From contig NZ_CP043311.1 in the NCBI RefSeq assembly GCF_008807375.1, forward strand, positions 4,692,001 to 4,756,000: a stretch of DNA of 64,000 nt, read 5' to 3'. The notes under the pieces were generated by a model. That model was not told the DNA's origin and did no database searches. It saw nothing but the letters and a program-made list of their open reading frames with translations. Positions 8,973 to 16,713 of this stretch are shown piece after piece (the stretch's first letter is position 1; every line of letters starts with the position of its first letter). The translations under genes and the position numbers were made by a program. The DNA is from Pseudomonas lalkuanensis. GTDB lineage: Bacteria > Pseudomonadota > Gammaproteobacteria > Pseudomonadales > Pseudomonadaceae.

Positions 8973-9018
8973 CTCCGTTTTGTCTTATATTTCTCAAAAA
9001 TTGTATACAAAAACGGAG
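8973..9018. promoter_or_regulatory. Shared divergent control region with TTGTATACAA operator candidate
   Basis: The AT-rich gap between the ABM and VOC genes contains the perfect palindrome TTGTATACAA at 9001-9010, a form typical of GntR/FadR-type operators. It is flanked by inverted arms CTCCGTTTT (8973-8981) and AAAACGGAG (9010-9018), each of which contains the Shine-Dalgarno sequence of the gene it faces. No regulator gene is adjacent. Confidence 0.5.
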
Positions 9019-9026
9019 ACAAAGAA

Positions 9027-9440
9027 ATGCCCACTCGCCCGAGCCGCCTCAACGGCCTGCGCCATATCGCCATCGTCGTGCCCAATCTGGAGGAGTGCGA
9101 ACGCTTCTATGTGGACGTGCTGGGCATGGAAGTCCTCAACCGCGCGAACGAGGACCTCGTCTACCTCACCTGCGGCAACGACAACCTGTCCCTCGGCCGC
9201 GCCTTCGCATCCGCTAGCGGCGTACAGGCGGTGGACCATTACGGCTTCGTGGTGGACAGCCTGGAAGAGCTGGAAGCCTGGTACCAGTACCTCAAGGCCA
9301 AGGGCGTGACCATGCTCGACCGCCCCTTCGCCCATGGTGACGGCGCCCACAGCTTCCACGTGCTGGACCCTGCCGGGAACAAGATCCAGCCGATCTACCA
9401 TCCGGCCATCTCCGGACAGCGCTTCAGCTCCCCGGTCTGA
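9027..9440 (+). CDS. VOC family (glyoxalase/dioxygenase-fold) protein
   Basis: The 137-residue protein has two beta-alpha-beta-beta-beta modules: LRHIAIVVPNLEECERFYVDVLGMEV near the start and VDHYGFVVDSLEELEAWYQYL in the middle, with likely metal ligands His near 12, His in VDHYGF and a late acidic residue or His region near HSFHVLDPAGNKIQPIY. These features define the vicinal oxygen chelate fold used by glyoxalase I, ring-cleaving dioxygenases and fosfomycin-resistance enzymes. Which reaction it catalyses is not evident. GGAG at 9015-9018 supports ATG 9027. It is divergent from the ABM gene and ends at a strong bidirectional terminator. Confidence 0.88.
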   Translation: MPTRPSRLNGLRHIAIVVPNLEECERFYVDVLGMEVLNRANEDLVYLTCGNDNLSLGRAFASASGVQAVDHYGFVVDSLEELEAWYQYLKAKGVTMLDRPFAHGDGAHSFHVLDPAGNKIQPIYHPAISGQRFSSPV

Positions 9441-9452
9441 TACCTGGAAACG

Positions 9453-9480
9453 ACAAAGCCCGCCAATTGGCGGGCTTTGT
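9453..9480. terminator. Bidirectional terminator between the VOC gene and fpr
   Basis: A perfect 28-base palindrome, ACAAAGCCCGCCAA and its complement TTGGCGGGCTTTGT, lies between the convergent stops. T-rich ends on both strands (TTTGTTGTGT on the plus strand) support termination in both directions. Confidence 0.9.
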
Positions 9481-9496
9481 TGTGTAACGCTGGCGC

Positions 9497-10276
9497 TTAC
9501 TTCTCGACGAAGGCGCGCTCGATCAGGTAGTCGCCCGGTTCACGCATACGCGGGGAGATCTTCAGGCCGAAGCTGTCGAGGACCTCGCTGGTCTCGTCGA
9601 GCATGCTCGGGCTGCCGCAGATCATGGCGCGGTCGTCCTGCGGGTTGATCGGCGGCAGGCCGATGTCTTCGAACAGCTTGCCGCTGCGCATCAGGTCGGT
9701 CAGGCGGCCCTGGTTCTCGAATGGCTCGCGGGTCACGGTGGGGTAGTAAATCAGCTTGTCCTTGACGGCTTCGCCGAAGAACTCGTTCTGCGGCAGGTGC
9801 TCGGTGATGAACTCGCGGTAGGCGACTTCGTTCACGTAGCGCACGCCGTGGACCAGGATCACCTTCTCGAAACGCTCGTAGGTTTCCGGGTCCTGGATCA
9901 CGCTCATGAAGGGCGCGAGGCCAGTGCCTGTGCTCAACAGGTACAGGTGCTTGCCCGGGTTCAGGTCGTCGAGCACCAGAGTGCCGGTGGGCTTCTTGCT
10001 GATGATGATCTCGTCGCCTTCCTTCAGGTGCTGCAGCTGGGAGGTCAGAGGACCGTCCGGCACCTTGATGCTGAAGAACTCCAGGTGCTCTTCCCAGTTC
10101 GGGCTGGCAATGGAATAGGCGCGCATCAGCGGACGACCGCTGGCCTGTTGCAGGCCGATCATGACGAACTGGCCATTCTCGAAGCGCAGGCCCGGATCAC
10201 GGGTGCACTTGAAGCTGAACAGCGTGTCGTTCCAGTGATGAACGCTGAGAATGCGCTCCGAGTTCATGTTGCTCAT
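9497..10276 (-). CDS. fpr: Ferredoxin/flavodoxin-NADP+ reductase Fpr
   Basis: The 259-residue protein has the FAD-binding motif RAYSIASPN near residues 50-60, the NADP-binding GTGLAPFMSVIQDP near 115-130, and a C-terminal LIERAFVEK. Length and motifs match the subclass I bacterial ferredoxin-NADP+ reductases of pseudomonads, which shuttle electrons between NADPH and ferredoxin or flavodoxin and help repair iron-sulfur clusters under oxidative stress. It is divergent from a LysR-type gene that matches finR, the known activator of fpr in Pseudomonas. An ATG four codons in (MNSERIL) is an alternative start. Confidence 0.95.
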   Translation of the reverse strand: MSNMNSERILSVHHWNDTLFSFKCTRDPGLRFENGQFVMIGLQQASGRPLMRAYSIASPNWEEHLEFFSIKVPDGPLTSQLQHLKEGDEIIISKKPTGTLVLDDLNPGKHLYLLSTGTGLAPFMSVIQDPETYERFEKVILVHGVRYVNEVAYREFITEHLPQNEFFGEAVKDKLIYYPTVTREPFENQGRLTDLMRSGKLFEDIGLPPINPQDDRAMICGSPSMLDETSEVLDSFGLKISPRMREPGDYLIERAFVEK

Positions 10277-10404
10277 TTACGGGGCTCCGAAAATTTGAAG
10301 TCGCCAGCGCCACTCAGGAAGGGGCGCAATTGCGCGACATTGTAATGACCACCACAATATCTGTTAACTGAATTATCAAGATATAGGTTATCGGTTATAT
10401 AGAT
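10277..10404. promoter_or_regulatory. Divergent fpr/finR promoter region
   Basis: This 128-base gap becomes very AT-rich next to the LysR gene. ATATC and GATAT arms flank a TGTTAACTGAATTATCAA centre near 10360-10385, a layout that could hold a LysR-type site. Exact promoter elements for fpr cannot be fixed by eye. Confidence 0.45.
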
Positions 10405-11331
10405 ATGCGATTTACTCTCCGTCAGCTCCAGGTATTCGTCGCCGTCGCCCAGCAAGAGAGCGTTTCCCGCGCGGCCCAGCAGCTTTCCCTGTCGCAGTCG
10501 GCTGCCAGCACTTCCGTGACGGAGCTGGAGCGGCAGTCGGGCTGCCAGCTGTTCGACCGCGCCGGCAAGCGCCTCAGCCTCAACGCCCTGGGCCGCCAGT
10601 TGCTGCCCCAGGCAGTGGCCCTGCTTGACCAGGCCCGCGAGATCGAGGACCTGCTCAATGGCAAGACCGGTTTCGGCTCCCTCGACGTTGGCGCAACCCT
10701 CACGGTGGGCAACTACCTGGCCACCCTGCTGATCGGCTCCTTCATGCAGCGCCACCCGGAATGCCAGGTGAGCCTGCATGTGCAGAACACGGCGAATATC
10801 GTCCAGCAGATCGCCCTCTACGAGCTTGATCTGGGTCTAATCGAAGGCGACTGCCAACACCCGGATATCGAAGTGCTGCCCTGGGTGGAGGATGAACTGG
10901 TGGTGTTCTGCGCACCGCAGCACCCGCTGGCGGCCAAGGGTCAGGCGAGCCTGGCGGAGCTGAGCCGCGAGGCCTGGATTCTCCGGGAAAAGGGCTCGGG
11001 CACTCGCCTGACCTTCGACCAGGCCATGCGCCACCACCCAACGCCGCTGAACGTCCGCCTGGAGCTGGAGCACACCGAAGCGATCAAGCGCGCGGTGGAA
11101 TCAGGCCTCGGCATCAGCTGCATCTCGCGACTGGCCCTGCGCGACGCCTTCCGCCGCGGCAGCCTGGTGCCGGTGGAAACTCCGGGCATCGACCTGCGCC
11201 GGCAGTTCTATTTCATCTGGCACCGGCAGAAGTACCAGACGGCAGCCATGCGCGAATTCCTCGATCAGTGCCGGGCACTGACCGCCGGGGTGACGCGCAG
11301 TGACGAGATCGTGCTGCCGCCGATTGCCTGA
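10405..11331 (+). CDS. finR: LysR-family transcriptional regulator FinR-like
   Basis: The 308-residue protein has an N-terminal winged helix-turn-helix (MRFTLRQLQVFVAVAQQESV through SASTSVTELERQSGCQLFDR, about residues 1-60) and a periplasmic-binding-like effector domain (LGLIEGDCQHPDIEVLPWVED, ESGLGISCISRLAL). Its divergent position next to fpr is the arrangement of finR, required for superoxide and sulfite-linked induction of fpr in Pseudomonas. The name rests on that context; the inducer-binding site cannot be read from sequence. The gene converges on dgkA with a three-base gap. Confidence 0.88.
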   Translation: MRFTLRQLQVFVAVAQQESVSRAAQQLSLSQSAASTSVTELERQSGCQLFDRAGKRLSLNALGRQLLPQAVALLDQAREIEDLLNGKTGFGSLDVGATLTVGNYLATLLIGSFMQRHPECQVSLHVQNTANIVQQIALYELDLGLIEGDCQHPDIEVLPWVEDELVVFCAPQHPLAAKGQASLAELSREAWILREKGSGTRLTFDQAMRHHPTPLNVRLELEHTEAIKRAVESGLGISCISRLALRDAFRRGSLVPVETPGIDLRRQFYFIWHRQKYQTAAMREFLDQCRALTAGVTRSDEIVLPPIA

Positions 11332-11334
11332 GCA

Positions 11335-11700
11335 TCAGCCCAGGAGAATGGTCGCCCAGACCGCTGTGATCAGGGTCAGCGCAGTGAATTGCGCGGCGCT
11401 GCCCATGTCCTTGGCGTTCTTCGACAGCGGATGGCGTTCGAGGGAAATGCGGTCGATGGCCGCTTCCACCGCCGAGTTAAGCAGCTCGACGATCAGCGCC
11501 AGCAGGCAGGCGCCGATCATCAGCGCACGTTCGCCGCGGCTGACATCGAGGAAGAACGATAGCGGGATCAGGACCACGTTGAGCAGCACCAACTGGCGGA
11601 AGGCTGCCTCGCCGGTGAAGGCGGCACGCAGCCCGTCAAGGGAATAGCCGGCGGCGTTGAGAATGCGTTTGAGACCGGTCTGGCCTTTGAATGGCGACAT
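11335..11700 (-). CDS. dgkA: Diacylglycerol kinase DgkA
   Basis: The 121-residue integral membrane protein has three hydrophobic helices and the family signature VELLNSAVEAAIDRI near residues 66-80, followed by HPLSKNAKDMGSAAQF, which carries the conserved catalytic region. DgkA phosphorylates diacylglycerol released during envelope synthesis to phosphatidate at the inner membrane. ATG at 11700 (MSPFKGQTG) is chosen from family length; no strong Shine-Dalgarno sequence is visible before it, and an in-frame upstream TTG at 11751 is less likely. It lies downstream of erdR in the same direction, as in P. aeruginosa. Confidence 0.95.
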   Translation of the reverse strand: MSPFKGQTGLKRILNAAGYSLDGLRAAFTGEAAFRQLVLLNVVLIPLSFFLDVSRGERALMIGACLLALIVELLNSAVEAAIDRISLERHPLSKNAKDMGSAAQFTALTLITAVWATILLG

Positions 11701-11772
11701 AGGGAAAGGGGCTGTTGAAAGGAGCGCGCAGCCTAACGCAACGCGCTTCAAATTTGCGTGAAAAGCCCGGCG

Positions 11773-12423
11773 TCAGGACGACGGAATCGATTCCATCTGT
11801 TGCAGCAGCAGTGCGGCCTGGGTACGGGTGCGCACGTTGAGCTTGCGGAAGATGGCGGTCACGTGAGCCTTCACCGTGGCTTCCGAGACATGCAGTTCGA
11901 AGGCTATCTGCTTGTTCAGCAGGCCCTCGCAGACCATGGTCAGTACACGGAATTGCTGAGGCGTCAGGCTGGCGAGGCCTTCGCTGGCAGCCTTGGCCTC
12001 ATCGGACAGGGCCTGTGCTTCTTCCAGCTGTGGCGGCCACCAGGCATCGCCATCGAGCACGGCGCGAACCGCATTCTGGATGACTTCCAGCGGGCTGGAC
12101 TTGGGAATGAAACCGCTGGCACCGAACTCACGGGCACGAGCGACTACCGAGGCTTCTTCCTGGGCGGAGATCATCACAACCGGGATCTGCGGATACTGAC
12201 CGCGCAGCAGCACCAGGCCAGAGAAGCCGTAGGCACCTGGCATGTTCAGGTCGAGCAGGACCAGATCCCAGTCGGCGCGCTCGGCCAGGCGGGTCTCGAG
12301 CTCGGCGATGCTCGCCGCTTCCACCAGCCGCACGTCAGGTCCCAGACCCAGGGTCAGGGCCTGCTGCAGGGCGCTGCGGAACAACGGGTGGTCATCAGCG
12401 ATGAGAATTTCGTATGAGGCCAT
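11773..12423 (-). CDS. erdR: LuxR-type response regulator ErdR
   Basis: The 216-residue protein combines a receiver domain (ILIADDHPLFRSALQ with acidic residues near 7-9, phospho-acceptor Asp in LVLLDLNMPG near 57, and KSSP with the conserved Lys) and a C-terminal LuxR/NarL helix-turn-helix (LTPQQFRVLTMVCEGLLNKQ to KAHVTAIFRKLNV). Its place next to dgkA matches ErdR, which in Pseudomonas works with distant sensor kinases in ethanol and acetate metabolism. No kinase gene is adjacent. ATG 12423 is preferred to ATG 12429 because AAGGA then sits seven bases upstream. Confidence 0.9.
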   Translation of the reverse strand: MASYEILIADDHPLFRSALQQALTLGLGPDVRLVEAASIAELETRLAERADWDLVLLDLNMPGAYGFSGLVLLRGQYPQIPVVMISAQEEASVVARAREFGASGFIPKSSPLEVIQNAVRAVLDGDAWWPPQLEEAQALSDEAKAASEGLASLTPQQFRVLTMVCEGLLNKQIAFELHVSEATVKAHVTAIFRKLNVRTRTQAALLLQQMESIPSS

Positions 12424-12530
12424 GGGCATGTCCTTTTTGTAATGGGCCCAGACACGCCTCTCCGGGGGTGTGGAAAGGCATTTCGGCACGACGGGATACG
12501 CTGGCCGGGCCCGAAGCTTGATACGGGCAG

Positions 12531-12593
12531 GCCGTAAAGCGGCGCCCAGAATGCCGAGCCGGGGCGGGGTGGTCAAGTCGAACGCTTTACGGC
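12531..12593. promoter_or_regulatory. Long-range inverted repeat between erdR and the DMT transporter
   Basis: GCCGTAAAGC (12531-12540) and GCTTTACGGC (12584-12593) are perfect 10-base inverted arms separated by 43 bases in the divergent gap. They could be a dimeric protein-binding site or a transcript stem. The protein that might bind is unknown. Confidence 0.45.
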
Positions 12594-12597
12594 AAAG

Positions 12598-12620
12598 TTC
12601 TCGGCTTTTCCCGCCGAGAA
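12598..12620 (+). promoter_or_regulatory. Hairpin just before the DMT transporter start codon
   Basis: TTCTCGGC (12598-12605) pairs with GCCGAGAA (12613-12620) around TTTTCCC; the ATG is at 12626. The weak ribosome-binding sequence GAGAA lies inside the 3' arm, so the hairpin could mask translation initiation. Confidence 0.5.
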
Positions 12621-12625
12621 AAGCC

Positions 12626-13531
12626 ATGCGAAGCCAAGCTCTGCGCGCCGATATCCTGATGCTGATCACCGCCGCAATCTGGGGCGCGGCCTTTGTCGCC
12701 CAGCGGCTGGGCATGGACGCCGTCGGCCCCTTCCTCTATACCGGCCTGCGCTTCAGCCTTGGCGCCCTCATCCTCCTGCCGCTATTGCTGGTCCTGCCGA
12801 AGCCTGCCGTGAAGCAGCCACTGAATCGCGGCATGCTGCTGGGCGGGCTGCTCATGGGCCTGGCCCTGTCGCTGGGAATCAACCTGCAACAGGTGGGCCT
12901 GCTGTTCACCAGCGTCACCAACTCCGGCTTCATCACCGGCCTTTACGTCATCATAGTGCCGCTGCTCGGCCTCTTCCTCGGCCATCGCACCGGTACGGGC
13001 ACCTGGCTTGGCGCCTGCCTGGCAGTGGTGGGCATGTTCCTGCTCAGCGTGGGTGAAGGTTTCCACGTCGCGTCCGGCGACTGGCTGCAACTGGCCGGTG
13101 CCTGCGTCTGGGGTGTGCACGTGCTGCTGGTGGGTTACTTCGCCAGCCGCTATGACCCGATCCGCCTGTCCATCCTGCAGTTCGCGGTCTGTGCGGTGGT
13201 CAGCCTGGTGCTGGCAGTTGTGTTCGAGGAAATCAGGGTCGACGCCATCATCCAGGCCGGTCCGGCCATCCTCTACGGCGGCGTCATCGCCGTCGCCATC
13301 GGCTACACCCTGCAAGTGGTGGCGCAGCGTCACGCCATCGCCTCCCATGCCGCCATCATCCTCTCGCTGGAAGCGGTATTCGCCGCCATCGCCGGCGCCC
13401 TGCTGCTGGATGAGTCCCTGCACGCGCGCGGCTACATGGGCTGCGCCCTGATGTTCGCAGGCATGCTGGTGGCCCAGCTCTGGCCGCAGAAGCACGAGCC
13501 GCAGGCGGCACCAGCCAAGGCCGAAGCCTGA
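12626..13531 (+). CDS. EamA/DMT family transporter
   Basis: The 301-residue protein has about ten hydrophobic helices in two homologous EamA repeats. The first begins ADILMLITAAIWGAAFVAQR; the second includes ACVWGVHVLLVGYFA and ends with the typical ILSLEAVFAAIAGALLLDE. Such inner-membrane drug/metabolite transporters export metabolites or amino acids; the substrate cannot be predicted. ATG 12626 fits the family N terminus. The stop abuts the convergent DTW gene with no intervening base, so the two transcripts must overlap at their 3' ends. Confidence 0.9.
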   Translation: MRSQALRADILMLITAAIWGAAFVAQRLGMDAVGPFLYTGLRFSLGALILLPLLLVLPKPAVKQPLNRGMLLGGLLMGLALSLGINLQQVGLLFTSVTNSGFITGLYVIIVPLLGLFLGHRTGTGTWLGACLAVVGMFLLSVGEGFHVASGDWLQLAGACVWGVHVLLVGYFASRYDPIRLSILQFAVCAVVSLVLAVVFEEIRVDAIIQAGPAILYGGVIAVAIGYTLQVVAQRHAIASHAAIILSLEAVFAAIAGALLLDESLHARGYMGCALMFAGMLVAQLWPQKHEPQAAPAKAEA

Positions 13532-14242
13532 TCAGAGATAGCTGCTGAGTGCCTGGTGCGCCGGGCTCGCCTCGTCCAGAGGCAGGGCCCGCTTGGCACC
13601 CAGGTAGCGTTCGGTGAATACATCCAGGTAGGCGTTCAGCGCGCCGCCGGCCTCTTCGTCACCCGCCAGCTCCAGGCACAGCGCCCCGACTTCAGCCGTG
13701 CACAGGTGCTCTTCGTTCTTCCTGCGACGCAGCTGATAGCGGGAAATCTGCTCCGGCGTCAGGCTGAGGACCGGAAAACGGTCCAGATAGGGACTCTTGC
13801 GGAACATCTTGCGTGCTTCGGTCCAGGTGGCATCGAGCAGGATGAACAGTGGCCGCTTGCCTTCCGCCACCTCGACGCTATCCACCACGCGCTCCGGCGC
13901 CGAATACTCACCGGGGAACACCAGGTAAGGCTGCCACTGCGGGTCTTCCAGCAAAGCGAGCAGCGCCTCGTCCACCTCGGTACGCGACCAGCCAAACGCC
14001 CAGGTGTCGGGCACCAGATCAGCGATCAGCCAGCCTGTGTTGCTCGGCTTCATCGGCTCGGAGTAGTACATCATCAGGCACACGCCGGAACGCACCGGTA
14101 CCTTGGGGCGCCAGGCGCAGAAGCAGTAGTCGAAGGCGACCCGGCACTCCGGGCAGCGTGGCGCACGCGATCCACGGGCGACGAAGGGACGGGTGCTGCG
14201 TGCGAGGCATTCGGCGCGCAGGCGGAAGACGGCGTGACTCAT
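13532..14242 (-). CDS. DTW-domain tRNA-uridine aminocarboxypropyltransferase-like protein
   Basis: The 236-residue protein has a zinc-type cysteine cluster near the start (CPECRVAFDYCFC) and the domain signature DATWTEARKM near residues 130-140, with a preceding YLVFPGEYSAPERV. DTW-domain proteins (TapT/TuaA family) attach a 3-amino-3-carboxypropyl group from S-adenosylmethionine to uridine in tRNA (acp3U). ATG 14242 (MSHAVFRLR) is chosen because upstream in-frame sequence to 14362 lacks family character. Paralogues modify different positions, so the exact nucleotide is not assigned. Confidence 0.88.
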   Translation of the reverse strand: MSHAVFRLRAECLARSTRPFVARGSRAPRCPECRVAFDYCFCAWRPKVPVRSGVCLMMYYSEPMKPSNTGWLIADLVPDTWAFGWSRTEVDEALLALLEDPQWQPYLVFPGEYSAPERVVDSVEVAEGKRPLFILLDATWTEARKMFRKSPYLDRFPVLSLTPEQISRYQLRRRKNEEHLCTAEVGALCLELAGDEEAGGALNAYLDVFTERYLGAKRALPLDEASPAHQALSSYL

Positions 14243-14433
14243 CGAAACGGGTTCCAATACAGCGGCTGCCCGCCCTGCGCAGGTTGAAAGGCGGCGGGCG
14301 GAATCGGGATGGCAGGAAGGATCGCGAGATTCTACCAGAGACGCCATGGGCTGATTTTTCACGCGACAAGCGCTGCCTGCGAACGCACAATTGCCGCGCT
14401 GGTCAAACAGCTACTTTTCGTTAGGAGATACAC

Positions 14434-14847
14434 ATGCTGCGCCTCACCGCCATCGCCGTCTGCGCGACCCTGCCCTTCTTCGCCCAGGCCGCATCGCTCA
14501 AGGACTACGAGCTCAGCAAGATGCTCGAGAAAGTCGCCAAGGAGAGCAGCGTAGGCACGCCCCGCGCAATCAACGAGGACATCCTCGACCAGGGCTACAC
14601 GGTGGAAGGAAACGAGCTGGTGAATCACCTCAGCGTGCGCGAAACCCATGCGGCCCAGATGCGCGCCAACCCCGATGCCGTGCGCGCACAACTGGGCGCC
14701 AGCGTCTGCCGCAATACTGGCTACCGCCAACTGCTGGCCCGTGGCGCCGGCCTTCGCTACGAGTTCAGCGAGTACAAGACCAATCGCCCAGTGACGTCCG
14801 AACGTTTCAGTGCCCAGGATTGCGGCCTCAAGGCCAAAAACAACTGA
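14434..14847 (+). CDS. Secreted QSregVF-type protein (putative quorum-sensing-regulated virulence factor family)
   Basis: The 137-residue product has a signal peptide (MLRLTAIAVCATLPFFAQAA) and a mature domain with ASLKDYELSKMLEKVAKESS, IVNHLS-like and RAQLGASVCRNTGYRQLL segments. It matches my memory of P. aeruginosa PA3611, the structurally solved founder of the QSregVF family; the family name is based on regulation and its biochemical function is not known. Two cysteines (SVCRNT and QDCGLK) probably form a disulfide in the periplasm. AGGAG lies just before the ATG. A strong hairpin follows the stop. Confidence 0.8.
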   Translation: MLRLTAIAVCATLPFFAQAASLKDYELSKMLEKVAKESSVGTPRAINEDILDQGYTVEGNELVNHLSVRETHAAQMRANPDAVRAQLGASVCRNTGYRQLLARGAGLRYEFSEYKTNRPVTSERFSAQDCGLKAKNN

Positions 14848-14855
14848 TCGCCTTT

Positions 14856-14882
14856 GCGGCGCTCCTGTCCGGGGAGCGCCGC
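14856..14882 (+). terminator. Hairpin after the QSregVF-type gene
   Basis: GCGGCGCTCC (14856-14865) pairs with GGAGCGCCGC (14873-14882) nine bases after the stop codon. The downstream sequence CTTCGCCTTTCTC is only moderately T-rich, so termination is probable but not certain. Confidence 0.7.
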
Positions 14883-15085
14883 CTTCGCCTTTCTCCCTGG
14901 AGCCCTGGGCCTACGCTCACTCCGCCATAATCCGGACACCTCGCTGCGGTTCATTCAGTCTGCGGCGTACTGGAAAAGATCCAGCCCCTGCCGCAAGCTG
15001 TAGATGAGCGGCTCGACCGGGTCGCCCGGACTCCGGACTCGGCCCGTAGTGCTGCTCAGAGATGTTGATGAGCAAGGAGAACGCT

Positions 15086-16165
15086 ATGCCCTATGATCCG
15101 GACGACTATCTCTCTCGACACTTCCAGACCAGTGGAATCGACCTGACCCAGAAGGTCGACGAACTGATCAACCTCACCGTTCCGAGTGGCAGCCCCAACC
15201 TCGCGCTCTATCGCGAGATGCTGATCACGGTGGTGCGCATGGCCCAGGCCGACCGCAATCGCTGGGACGCCAAGATCATGCTGCAGACCCTGCGCGAGAT
15301 GGAACACGCCTTCAGTGCGCTGGAGCAGTTCAAGCGGCGCCGCAAAGTCACTGTATTCGGCTCGGCCCGCACCCCCGAAGGTCACCCGATCTATACCCTG
15401 GCCCGCCAATTGGGGGCGGAGCTCGCCAAGCGCGATCTCATGGTGATCACTGGCGCCGGCGGCGGCATCATGGCCGCAGCCCACGAAGGCGCCGGGCTGG
15501 AAAACAGTCTCGGCCTTAACATCACCCTGCCCTTCGAACAGCATGCCAACACGACGGTGAATGGTTCCGAACACCTGCTTTCGTTCCACTTCTTCTTCGT
15601 GCGCAAGCTGTTCTTCGTGAAAGAAGCCGATGCGCTGGTGCTCTGCCCGGGTGGTTTCGGCACCCTGGACGAAGCGCTGGAAGTGCTGACCCTGATCCAG
15701 ACCGGGAAGAGCCCGGTAGTGCCGGTGGTGTTGCTGGACGAGCCGGACGGCAGCTACTGGGAAGACGCCATCGGCTTCCTCCATGAGCAACTGGAGCGCA
15801 ACCGCTACATCCTGCCCAGCGACATGAACCTGATGCGTCTGGTGCGCAATGCCGACGAGGCGGCTGCCGAGATCGCCCAGTTCTATCGCAACTACCACTC
15901 CAGCCGATGGTTGAGGAACAGCTTCGTGATTCGCATGAATCACTCTCTCAGCGAGAAGGCCCTCGGGCAGGTTCAGGAGCAGTTCGCCGACCTCTGCCTG
16001 GAAGGCGATTTCTCCCAGCAAGCCAACCCGGATTCGGAGAAGGACGAACCGGAATTCAGCGAACTGATCCGCCTGGCGTTCCGCTTCAATGGTCGTGACC
16101 ACGGCCGCCTGCGTGAACTCATCGACTTCATCAACCTGCCGCAGCACTGGGCCAGCAAGGCCTGA
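15086..16165 (+). CDS. LOG-family Rossmann-fold protein (TIGR00730-type nucleotide nucleosidase-like)
   Basis: The 359-residue protein has an N-terminal helical region (about 1-90), then a LOG/lysine-decarboxylase-like domain: VTVFGSARTPEGH, MVITGAGGGIMAAAHEGA and the catalytic PGGFGTLDEAL with its conserved Glu. Related LOG proteins hydrolyse nucleoside monophosphates (PpnN in E. coli) or release cytokinin bases in plants and plant-associated bacteria. The N- and C-terminal extensions suggest a regulated form, but the substrate is not assigned. AAGGAGA at 15074-15080 fixes ATG 15086 over an in-frame ATG at 15062. It converges on recX. Confidence 0.88.
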   Translation: MPYDPDDYLSRHFQTSGIDLTQKVDELINLTVPSGSPNLALYREMLITVVRMAQADRNRWDAKIMLQTLREMEHAFSALEQFKRRRKVTVFGSARTPEGHPIYTLARQLGAELAKRDLMVITGAGGGIMAAAHEGAGLENSLGLNITLPFEQHANTTVNGSEHLLSFHFFFVRKLFFVKEADALVLCPGGFGTLDEALEVLTLIQTGKSPVVPVVLLDEPDGSYWEDAIGFLHEQLERNRYILPSDMNLMRLVRNADEAAAEIAQFYRNYHSSRWLRNSFVIRMNHSLSEKALGQVQEQFADLCLEGDFSQQANPDSEKDEPEFSELIRLAFRFNGRDHGRLRELIDFINLPQHWASKA

Positions 16166-16199
16166 TTCCCCCAGACGAACGCAGCCCCATCCAGCTATC

Positions 16200-16223
16200 A
16201 GCCATGCGCATCCGCGCATGGCT
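16200..16223. terminator. Hairpin between convergent LOG gene and recX
   Basis: AGCCATGCGC (16200-16209) and GCGCATGGCT (16214-16223) form a perfect 10-base stem with an ATCC loop midway between the two stops. No T tract follows on either strand, so its efficiency as an intrinsic terminator is uncertain. Confidence 0.6.
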
Positions 16224-16244
16224 CAAGGCTGCACAGGTGATTAA

Positions 16245-16706
16245 TCAGTCGTCGGGATTACTGCGCAGGAGACGGCTGATCATCTCCATGGAATAGCCAC
16301 GGTAGGCAAGGAATCGCCCCTGTTGGGCACGCTCTCGGGCGTCCTGGGGTTGGCGATTGAACTTGCGACGCCAAACCTCGCGCAATTGCTCGACCCAGTC
16401 GATATCAGCCTCGCGCAAGGCCTGGTCGATATCACCACGCGGCAAGCCGCGCTGCGCCAGTTCTTCGCGGATACGCTGCGGCCCATAGCCGCCACGGGCG
16501 CGGCTGGCGATGAAGCTTTCGAGATAGCGGGATTCGGAGAGCAGGCCCTCTTCCGCCAAGCGGTCGAGGGCGCTGTCGATCAACTCGGGAGGAGCGCCGC
16601 GCTGACGCAGCTTGCGCGTCAGCTCGACTCGCCCGTGTTCGCGCTGTGCCAGCAAGTCCATGGCGGCCCGCCGGACGGCGGCGGGGCTGTCGAGCACGAC
16701 GGGCAT
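16245..16706 (-). CDS. recX: Regulatory protein RecX
   Basis: The 153-residue protein has the three-helix RecX repeats: [40 protein letters not shown] and [18 protein letters not shown]. RecX binds in the groove of RecA filaments and limits strand exchange and LexA co-protease activity. It lies seven bases after the recA stop in the same direction, so it is expected to be made by read-through from the SOS-controlled recA promoter. Confidence 0.96.
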   Translation of the reverse strand: MPVVLDSPAAVRRAAMDLLAQREHGRVELTRKLRQRGAPPELIDSALDRLAEEGLLSESRYLESFIASRARGGYGPQRIREELAQRGLPRGDIDQALREADIDWVEQLREVWRRKFNRQPQDARERAQQGRFLAYRGYSMEMISRLLRSNPDD

Positions 16707-16713
16707 GGGAGGA

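Noticed and set aside
9453..9480. The 28-base palindrome as a protein operator
   Set aside because: It sits between convergent stops with T-rich flanks on both strands, which fits a bidirectional terminator better.
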